From assembly GCA_032622095.1 (NCBI GenBank), contig CP136068.1, forward strand, positions 150,981,365 through 151,045,364: DNA of 64,000 bases, read 5' to 3'. Below the pieces are notes generated by a model that was not told the origin of the DNA, ran no database searches, and saw only the letters and a program-made list of their open reading frames with translations. Position numbers and translations under genes: made by a program. Origin of the DNA: Siphonodentalium dalli. Its lineage: Eukaryota; Mollusca; Scaphopoda; Gadilida; Siphonodentaliidae. Shown here piece after piece: positions 56,518 through 64,000 of this stretch (its first letter is position 1; each line of letters opens with the position of its first letter).

Positions 56518-57009
56518 TTAACGGTGTCTGTTTTGGGATCTATGGTATGGGTGCGAAATATGTTGTATTTTTTTCCAAGTGCCGTGGCGGTGTATTATGC
56601 GATTCAGGTGTATTTGACACGATTCAGGTGATTTATTAGGATGTTTTATGGGAATTTCCGCGACTATAGAGTTGACGATAAGTTTTGGATAATCCGTAAA
56701 ATGAGCCGGAAATGTATGCCACTCGTTCCAAGAATCTAGTGTATGTCCTGAGTAGTTATTTGTAATCATACAACGCACGTATAAGCGGATTGTATCTTGC
56801 GTTATATCAATGCGAATGGGATTGCAATATTTAATGAGTTGTGGCGATAAAGTTATTTGGTGGGGTAAAGCGTATCTACAGTAAGTTTTAAAATGAAGAA
56901 CTGAATGTTGTTTGTAAGAGGTGGGTGGTATGGGCTGATCGTTTGAAGCATGTATTGTAGTAGGATGGGTAGGTAGTGTAGGTGTAGTAGAATCAGGTGA
57001 TGTGTCCAT
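56518..57009 (-). CDS. Extra ORF upstream of gag in the LTR element, unknown function
   Basis: 163 aa from ATG 57009, ending 15 nt before the gag ATG and in a different frame. The N-terminus is Pro/Thr-rich; the rest is mixed, with basic stretches and several His. No zinc knuckle, protease motif or membrane segment is seen, and I recognise no family. An ORF before gag is unusual for this group. It could be a detached matrix-like N-terminus of Gag or an accessory protein. Its clean frame beside a broken gag and pol is notable. Confidence 0.55.
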   Translation of the reverse strand: MDTSPDSTTPTLPTHPTTIHASNDQPIPPTSYKQHSVLHFKTYCRYALPHQITLSPQLIKYCNPIRIDITQDTIRLYVRCMITNNYSGHTLDSWNEWHTFPAHFTDYPKLIVNSIVAEIPIKHPNKSPESCQIHLNRIIHRHGTWKKIQHISHPYHRSQNRHR

Positions 57010-57327
57010 AACCCACGTGAAAAAAAAGGAGTAAAAGAATGCTAAAAATAGGGGGTGTGCAATTTGACAGCAAATGGGAAAGAAAAGATGGTCACTCACC
57101 AATTTCCGAGAAGAATAATGTGCACAAGTCTGTGATGATGAATGATGTACAGAATGTTCTTGTCGTGTTTATTGGAAGCCGAAGGATGTCCAAATCAGAT
57201 GTTAATGTTTATGTGGATCTGAATCTGGTCTGCAAGAGGCGTGAGTAATGTTTTTAGCTGGATACACGATGTGAGCTGGTTGTATAAGAATGAAAGGTTG
57301 ATTCGTCTATATCAGATGAGTATGTAT

Positions 57328-57545
57328 GCGGTCCTGTGTGTCCGAAGGGTTGGTGTGCGGTCCTGTGTGTCCGAAGGGTTGGTGTGCGGTCCTGTGTGTC
57401 CGAAGGGTTGGTATGCGGTCCTGTGTGTTCGAAGGGTTGGTGTGCGGTCCTGTGTGTCCGAAGGGTTGGTGTGCGGTCCTGTGTGTCCGAAGGGTTGGTA
57501 TGCGGTCCTGTGTGTCCGAAGGGTTCCTGTGTGTCCGAATGGTTG
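57328..57545. repeat. 29-bp minisatellite in the LTR element leader
   Basis: Seven copies starting at 57328, 57357, 57386, 57415, 57444, 57473 and 57502, plus a partial eighth. The shared core is CCTGTGTGTCCGAAGGG, with G/A and C/T variants between copies. It lies between the 5' LTR and the first ORF, in the untranslated leader of the element RNA. The Cys-rich plus-strand frames over it are artefacts of the repeat. Confidence 0.93.
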
Positions 57546-57703
57546 AGTTATTTTTGACCGGTGCAGTGGTCTAGTGTATGAGACTGTCTATCCGTGGCTG
57601 GAGTGTAAGGCTGTATCCCCGTGGTTGAGTAGCGGTTTGAGATTGTTTCTGCTCTGTAGTGATCGTCTAGTGGCCGAGACTTCAAGTTATGTGGTGAGAC
57701 GTA

Positions 57704-57721
57704 GAACTGCTCACGGTACCA
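57704..57721 (-). promoter_or_regulatory. Possible primer-binding site (weak)
   Basis: On the minus strand TGGTACCGTGAGC begins 9 nt inside the 5' LTR. TGG fits the CCA end of a tRNA and TGGTACC fits tRNAs ending in GGTACCA, such as some tRNA-Leu(UAA). The offset is larger than usual and the match beyond seven bases is not convincing. Confidence 0.25.
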
Positions 57722-57730
57722 TTAATACTA

Positions 57731-58185
57731 TGTGAGGTAATGACACATGTATATAGTAGGTACAAGTCTTTATTATGTTGTGAATAAGATATGCAGTGTG
57801 TACAAATATAATGATCAATAGTCGCCGCGAATTGGTGTCCCCGAATGGGTGATGCCTGGTGTGAATGATGCCTGGATATGATCTAGGTATGAGATGAGTC
57901 TAGTGAAAGCATGATGTGATGGGATGTAGTTGTTTCTTATATACTATTTGGGATGCATATTAGATGAGGTGTTTGGCAATACACATCGGGATTGGTTCTT
58001 CCGTTATGGTCATCTCCCTTGACCATATTTGGGAGCCATCTTCATTGTGTGTATATCTTCGCTGAGAGTAAGACGTGTGAGGTTTCGAGAACCGAACACG
58101 AATATCTGAGTTTGGGGTTTTATATATTGGGACATTCGTATAGTTTGAATCAAGTTGTGAGATTATAATGGGTAGTTATCTCACA
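57731..58185 (-). repeat. 5' LTR (455 bp)
   Basis: Same length and termini as the LTR at 43121-43575. It carries a canonical TATATAAAA on the minus strand around 58118-58126, the probable promoter of the element. The poly(A) signal is at 57769-57774. Confidence 0.95.
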
Positions 58186-58676
58186 AATTGTAGTGAGGTC
58201 CTACCGGTATAGTTTTACTGGGTTATAAATTAAGGTGGAGTCCTATAGTTTACACAAGTGTTTCTTTGCAAAATTTTAATTGTTGAAAATTTGATTTAAA
58301 AAAAAACAAAAAAACATTCTTTTGTCTGGGACGTCGCGTGCCTTATCAGTACACATTGGCGATGTTGATGAGGGGGCAGTGTGTAACCTTTTAAAGTTGC
58401 TAGAACCAAAAATATTAATATATATATTAGTTCTTTGAAAAAATAGTTCATATTACATTAAGCTAATGGAAACACCCTTCTGGTATAGGTTGTTCAGGGC
58501 TGCCGCTTTCAATAAAATAATAAAAAAGGGGGGGGTCTTTTTCGAATAATTTCTGGAAGGCGTTTTTCTGTGAGGATGTTTATGGGAGGATATTCATGAT
58601 ATCCTTAGCATTCTCTACTGTATGCTATTTATACCGTATGTTACTTTCTTCAGAAATATTTTTATAATTTTATTTC
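58186..58676 (-). other. 3' UTR of LINE copy 2, proximal part
   Basis: 58186-58448 is absent from copy 1. From 58449 to 58676 it matches 18383-18607. It includes a G8 run on the plus strand. No gene is seen. Confidence 0.8.
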
Positions 58677-61600
58677 TTAACTCAAATCCAATTTTGGTTC
58701 TGATCCCTGATAATAGAAAATAGGGTTTCCTTCTACAAAATATTTTATAAAAAGAGAATGGCTGCTATTGTTTTGTGTATAATTGAAATACATTTCTTTA
58801 TGATTGATTAGCATCTTGGTGAATAAAAAGTCAATATCAATTACTTTCCCCTCCATCAAGCAATAGTTACGTCTTCGCCACACTGATAATCTATAGCAAC
58901 TATATAATAAATTCAGAAAGTAATAGTTAGGCAATTTTGATTTTGTATTGTTGCCTAACAATAAATTGATTCGGAAATCTTTCTCTTTTACACAACCTGT
59001 TCCACTGTGCATTATATCAATATATCTTCTGAACTTTGACTGAAAAATTTTCAGACAGGGACATGACAGAAATAAATGAATGATATCTTCCTGGTGACTC
59101 TTACAAATTGGACAAATATTGGTTTCACTAGCTCCAGTCAATGATTGTTTCTTCAATGTGTAAACTATATTCTGATGTACTTTGAAATCTAAATCTTTCA
59201 TTTCCGAAGACTTTGGCTGAATATAAATAGATTTCCATGAAATCTCTCTCTGAATTTGATTGATTTGAAAGTACTTTTCCCAAAATGATTCACCTGTGGC
59301 CGGTTTAAAGAATTTTGATCTCATGATATCATAAGCTATCTTTGTTGATATATTTCGAATATCAAGTAAATCTCCTTTTGGATGCAGATATTTTAGAGGG
59401 ACCGGTTCCCTTCCTTGACTGTTTTCAGCTACTGCTGAATGTGATATAATTTCTTTCCACTTATGTGGTATAGACTCTATGATAATCTCATATTGTTTTG
59501 TCACTTTACAGCTTTTGCATGATGACGAGCCACATACTAGATCATGAATGGAACTACTGGGCAAAAATCCAGGTACATATTCATATATAATGTCTTGAAT
59601 CTTTGTAATGCCTTTCTCCACAAAATTTGTGAAACTAATGGGTTTTTGTTGAAAAGTTATTTGATTGTTATCAAAAAGACACATATATTGTATGTCGGCA
59701 TCTTCATAGATGAATTTGCCTTCTCTGCGAGACATCAAATTCCATGCATATAAAACTTCTCTATAAAATAGAGGCATGTGTTTGGTGTGCTTTCGATCAA
59801 TATTTTGAAAATATATACCTTTACCCAGGCTGTATGATTTATACTCTCTGAAATAATATTCCATAAAATTGACCCATGGAAAATTACTGGTGTAACTTCT
59901 TTTGATCCACTTTATTCTCATTGCATCTCGTTTTAGAATTAGGTCTGCTAAATTGAGACCTCCATCTGAAATTTTACCAATCACTGTGCTGTATTTGATA
60001 ACGTTATAACTACTTCCCCATAAGAAATTTAAGCATAGAGATTTAATTTTATTGACATACAATTCTGGCATTGGTATAACATTTAAAGGATACCATAGTG
60101 TTGACAATAATAGACTATTGATTACTAAACATTTTCCATGTAATGTTAAATTCCTTTCTTTCCAAAAATGTAAGGTGCAGGAAATTTTCTGGACTTTCTT
60201 TGACCAATTAAGTGTTTCACATTCCTTTTCATCATTTCCCAAATAAATACCCAATATTTATATGCTTTTGTCTGTGCATTGGAGTGGTAAATTTTCTCTG
60301 GTCTCAATCTTGGATGAACCAAGAGGAAGAATTTTAGATTTTGCTTTATTGATAATAGAACAGGAACCTTTTGAAAACATTTCAAAACATTTCATTACTT
60401 CTACTATAGAATTTTTGTCTGACACCGTGACCTTGTTATCATCTGCATGTTGAAATATTTTACATTCTTTATTAGTGAATGGTATTTTTATTCCCTTTAT
60501 ATTCAGGTTCTGATTGATCATAGCTGCTAGGGGTTCAGAGCAAATGACATAAAGAAGAGGTGACAAAGGACATCCTTGTCTAACTGAAGATTCAACTGGG
60601 AAGTAGGAAGATGTGTGTCCATTAATTTTGATGCAGCTTTTACAATTTGAGTACATGAGTTTAATTCTGTTAATGAACCTTTCGCCAAAGTTGAAATTCT
60701 TCAAAACATCAAACATATACTGGTGTGAAATCTTATCAAAGGCTTTATACAAATCCAATTTCATGAGATAACCTGGATAGTTATGTGCTTCTGTGAAATC
60801 TACTATATCCCGAATACTGGAGACTGTTTCGCTGAGATCGCGACCGGGGATGCTGCAAGTTTGGAAAGGAGAGATAATGTCTGGTAGAAACATTTTAACT
60901 CTATCGGCCAGAACCTTCGCAAATAACTTTCGATCTACGCCTAGAAGTGAGATTGGCCTCCAATTTTCTAAGGATGTCTTGTCACCTTTCTTGTATAATA
61001 AAGTAATAAGACCACGATCCATAGACCTTGGCATTATACCTTCCTGCTCTGCGGTATTGAATATGTATACAAGTGTGTGTCCTAATTGTTCCCAGAATTT
61101 CAATAGAAAATTTCTAGTTATACCATCGAGACCTGGCGATTTGGAGGGAGCCATTGATTTTAGAGCCTGATGCAATTCTTCATGAGTTAGTGGCTGTTCA
61201 AGTGCTAAACACTGATCCTCTGATAACTTATTCTGAATTGAATTAAGCAATGAGTTTTCTGCTTCGGGTTCTATTGCGTTTTTCTGATATAATTTGGTGT
61301 AAAAATCTTCAGCCACTTTAAGTATATCAAAAATACTTTTAACCTCATTTCCATGTGAATCATTTAATTGCCGTATAGAATTTTTGTCCTGCCTGTAGCG
61401 TTCTAATTGTAAGAAATATTTAGTACTTTTATCACTTTCCAAATGATGTTTTGATTTTGACCTGAGGATAGCTGCTTGGCATTTCTTTTCCTCAAAATTG
61501 GCCAAAGAATTCTTTAAGTCTACTATCTTATATAAATTTTGGAATTGTTGAGGTCTAGATAACTCAATGCATAATTGTTTTTGTAAGTTCCTCTCTTCCG

Positions 61601-62558
61601 CTTTTTCATTCTGATTTTTACTTTTTGAATACTGTAGACTAAATTTTTTTATCTGGTATTTTAAATTATCCCACCATATCAATGGCTCTCTCTCAAATAG
61701 GGGACACTCTTTGGACTTTGCTATGAGATTCTTGAAGTCGTTAACATAATCTTCATCACATAGCAAAGTATCGTTGAATATCCAAACGCCAGGGCCTCGG
61801 TCAATTTTTTCAACATTTATTTTTGCAACTAGAATAGCATGGTCACTGAATGAGCTGTACTGTATGTATGAGTATTGGGTAAATTGTTTGATATTTTTGG
61901 AGCATAATATATAATCAATTCTACTTTGCTGCAAGAGACCCAGTTTTAACTTATGCCACGTGTATTGTCTTTTATCATAGTTTTTGTACCGCCATATGTC
62001 TGTTAGGTCTTGTTTTGCAACAAAAATTTGAAAATCTTTTGATGAAATATCTTCTAGACCTGTTTGTCTATCAATACTTTCTAATACTGTGTTAAAATCT
62101 CCCATGATGATACTTTGTTCCATATCTTTCACATACTCGCGCAAATCTGTTAAGAAAACTTTTCTCTGTCTATGTTTATTGGGCAAATATACATTTATTA
62201 GATCAAGAATCTGGTCTTCTATCTGTATATTTAAATGAATTAGTCTCCCTTCTGAATCAATTTGAACATTTTTGACACAATGCTTGAATTGTTTTGAGAT
62301 TAAAAAGGCAACTCCATTAGACTGATTACTAAAATGACTACACTTTATTGTACCTTTCCACAAGTGTTTGACTTGTTTAACAAAATCCTCATCCCAATGG
62401 GTCTCTTGCAGCGCAATAAAGTCATACCGTTTCAAATCACATAATTCAAAAACATTTTTAACCTTTTTAAAGCTACGTAGGCCATTCACATTGAAGGTAG
62501 CAAACAATACCATTATAATGGTTAAAAAGTTATATGTTATTGTTACAACAAAAGCCAT
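58677..62558 (-). pseudogene. LINE copy 2 ORF2: endonuclease and reverse transcriptase, one nonsense codon
   Basis: About 1293 codons from ATG 62558 to TAA 58677-58679, all in one frame except a TAA at 60258-60260. Copy 1 has a Glu codon there. Endonuclease motifs (NVNGL, QETHW, GDFN, SDH) are as in copy 1, and the RT active site is the standard form (HADD). The C-terminal CCHC-like knuckle CPICKSHQEDIIHLFLSC is intact. The start codon lies 2 nt after the ORF1 stop, which suggests coupled reinitiation. The stop truncates the protein after the RT core and removes the C-terminal domain. Confidence 0.93.
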
Positions 62559-62560
62559 TG

Positions 62561-63982
62561 TTAACAAGATTGGTTTTGGAAATTAGATGAATTCACTTCC
62601 TGATGTTTCTTCCGTTCATCGTGCGCCTTCTTAGCTGCCTCCACATTAGGCGCTGGGTGAAATCGCTTATGTTTTTTGTACTTCTGTGATTTCCCGATAT
62701 TTGATGATTGAGTTTGCCACCCCTCGTCATCAAAACCGTTACTTTCCTTCGTATCATTAAAATCATCAGTTTCATCAATTCTGGTACCGACTCCTGACAT
62801 TAGATCTTCATTTTCTGTTACATTAGTTTTTACACTTTCTGTCATCTCACCTTTCTTCTCTTCTGATATTTTTACCTCCTTCTTTGCATGTCCCTCTATG
62901 TCTTGACTCTCCTTTTCTATGTTTTCCTCGGTTTGTTCTCCTATGATCTCCATAGACTCCATTCCTTCTTTGCAATCACATATGCCTGACAACCCACAAC
63001 TGAAACATAAAACTGGTGGCTCAGACTGATCATTGCCAGGTGTGTCCTCCTTTAGTTGAACATTTTCAGACTGTTTTTCCTCTCCAATTTTAACGCTGTC
63101 TTCTTGCGGTACCGGTACTTCACTGTGATTTTCCTTATCATTTTCCTTCGCACTTTTCTTTTCTTCTTCATACTTGCGAATTAACTTTTTCTCGAGCTCT
63201 GATTTTCTTCTTAATTCTTCTATGTCTGTTTCTATTTCATCGTCTTCTCCACATGTGCAGTCTGATGTCATTTCTTTGCATCCAGGGCAACAAACTCTGT
63301 CTATTTTCCTGTGTCCACTCCTTGAACAGTTATAGCACACAAGATTTGGACAAGCTTTATACTCATGTTGGTCCGAGTAACACAAACTGCAGACTTTCCT
63401 CTGACCGTTGTGAATCAAGCGATATGACTTGTTCCCATCGACAGTATCGAAACGAACCAAATTGGGTAACGACCTTATTTCTGGAGGAAATGTAACCTTC
63501 GCATACCTCGTTCCGTCAGCTATATTTGTATTTCTGTAGTACCGTCTTCTTAAATCTTCAATTTCGGTGATTCCAAAAGATTTAAGTTTCTCTTTTATTT
63601 CATCATCTGTGATGTATGCTGGCAAATGCATGAAAGAAACAGTCATCCTGTTGTCTGAAATCAACTTTGGTCTGAATTGGGGCCTTGTAATTGCTAACTT
63701 TTCCACTAATAGTTCTGCGTGTTCTCTTTTTTCCATTGTTAATTCGTAACTGTTGTTTCCAACAGGTACACAAGCAACCACTGTGTCAAATCCCACCATT
63801 TTCTCCACATTTTCTATAGTTTTGGCTGCTGATACTGCTCTGATATCACCCACTGTTAGCCTCAATGTCGACTCCTTCTGGAAATGTGAACGTTCACTTT
63901 GAAAATCTTCATTTTTAAGGGCATTAGCATATGACGGCTGTCCCTGTCCCTTTTCCATATCTCCCATTTTCGAAGTAGCCAT
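62561..63982 (-). CDS. LINE copy 2 ORF1: zinc-knuckle RNA-binding protein
   Basis: 473 aa from ATG 63982, with no internal stop. It has the same layout as the ORF1 at 23016-24410: RRM-like middle, CCHC knuckles, acidic tail. It diverges mainly in the acidic tail, with several short indels there, while the RRM and knuckles are nearly identical. That pattern is consistent with purifying selection on the folded parts. It reads on to a stop immediately before the ORF2 ATG. Confidence 0.92.
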   Translation of the reverse strand: MATSKMGDMEKGQGQPSYANALKNEDFQSERSHFQKESTLRLTVGDIRAVSAAKTIENVEKMVGFDTVVACVPVGNNSYELTMEKREHAELLVEKLAITRPQFRPKLISDNRMTVSFMHLPAYITDDEIKEKLKSFGITEIEDLRRRYYRNTNIADGTRYAKVTFPPEIRSLPNLVRFDTVDGNKSYRLIHNGQRKVCSLCYSDQHEYKACPNLVCYNCSRSGHRKIDRVCCPGCKEMTSDCTCGEDDEIETDIEELRRKSELEKKLIRKYEEEKKSAKENDKENHSEVPVPQEDSVKIGEEKQSENVQLKEDTPGNDQSEPPVLCFSCGLSGICDCKEGMESMEIIGEQTEENIEKESQDIEGHAKKEVKISEEKKGEMTESVKTNVTENEDLMSGVGTRIDETDDFNDTKESNGFDDEGWQTQSSNIGKSQKYKKHKRFHPAPNVEAAKKAHDERKKHQEVNSSNFQNQSC

Positions 63983-64000
63983 TTCCCACACCAAAAGAAA

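Larger units (their letters stand above)
57010..57730 (-). other. Leader of the LTR element
   Basis: About 720 bp between the 5' LTR and the first ATG (57009). It holds the minisatellite and the weak primer-site candidate. No gene is seen; packaging signals would be expected here. Confidence 0.6.
43121..58185 (-). mobile_element. Ty3/Gypsy-type LTR retrotransposon with env-like gene, 15.07 kb
   Basis: Both LTRs are complete (TGTGAG...CTCACA) and flanked by the 4-bp duplication aatt (43117-43120 and 58186-58189). The internal order on the minus strand is leader, an extra ORF, gag, protease-RT-RNase H-integrase, a 3.8-kb region without sense genes, an env-like gene, a polypurine tract. Integrase after RNase H is the Ty3/Gypsy order. 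The length is two to three times that of usual elements of the group. Coding regions carry at least two stops and several frameshifts. It sits within the 3' UTR of LINE copy 2. Confidence 0.93.
41042..64000 (-). mobile_element. Tx1-type LINE, copy 2, interrupted by an LTR retrotransposon
   Basis: Poly-T starts at 41042 inside a tRNA-Leu(AAG) gene. 3' UTR sequence follows to 43120. The LTR element occupies 43121-58185, and the LINE resumes at 58186 and runs to the window edge inside the 5' UTR. From the copy 1 spacing its 5' end should lie about 180-190 bp past the edge. Near-identity to copy 1 over several kilobases shows that both are recent. Confidence 0.94.

Noticed and set aside
57328-57545. 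CRISPR-like array (29-bp direct repeats)
   Set aside because: Repeats are directly adjacent without unique spacers, in a eukaryotic retroelement.
57241-57574. Cys-rich repeat protein encoded on the plus strand
   Set aside because: All three frames are open over the 29-bp minisatellite because the unit lacks stops; the frame repeats are an artefact.
57704-57721. Definite tRNA primer assignment for the LTR element
   Set aside because: Only seven bases fit and the site is 9 nt from the LTR; listed only as a weak candidate.

Overview
This is a eukaryotic, AT-rich and almost entirely repetitive stretch. I infer an invertebrate animal, perhaps a mollusc, from the Tx1-type LINE, the env-bearing Ty3-like element and metazoan-type tRNA-Leu genes. 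That placement is weak. No single-copy host protein gene could be supported.

The backbone is one tandem array of a unit of about 1.22-1.23 kb. It occupies 1-16365, 24612-25143 and 27246-41041. A full unit carries two type-II tRNA-Leu genes on the minus strand, one with anticodon UAG and one with AAG, each followed by a Pol III T-tract. I count 26 UAG loci and 25 AAG loci, including split and truncated ones. By eye 11 UAG and 14 AAG copies are free of visible defects. The rest carry stem mismatches, loss of U33, a B-box change or a D-loop deletion. Several defects are shared by neighbouring units, as expected if units spread by unequal exchange or conversion.

Three minus-strand non-LTR retrotransposons sit at the same nucleotide of a tRNA-Leu gene, just 5' of the 3' strand of the D stem. 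LINE copy 1 (16366-24611) and LINE copy 2 (41042 to beyond the right edge) are near-identical two-ORF elements of Tx1 type. ORF1 is a zinc-knuckle protein; ORF2 is an apurinic endonuclease plus reverse transcriptase. Both lie in AAG genes. A third, unrelated-looking element (25144-27245) has only an ORF1-type gene, lies in a UAG gene and has a 12-bp target duplication. Removing copy 1 and the third element restores the 1227/1228-bp period exactly. This is a tRNA-gene counterpart of the R1/R2 elements of rDNA.

Nested inside the 3' UTR of LINE copy 2 is a 15.07-kb LTR retrotransposon (43121-58185, minus strand). It has 455-bp LTRs differing at one visible base and a 4-bp target duplication. Its order is extra ORF, gag, pol (protease, RT, RNase H, integrase), env-like gene. 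The coding regions are broken by stops and frameshifts. Between pol and env lies a 3.8-kb region that holds a plus-strand (antisense) 91-codon ORF behind a dyad and TATA box, plus hairpin and G-tract repeats. LINE copy 1 also carries a 0.49-kb MITE-like insertion in ORF2.

All identities, counts and domain calls were made by eye, without alignment or database search.
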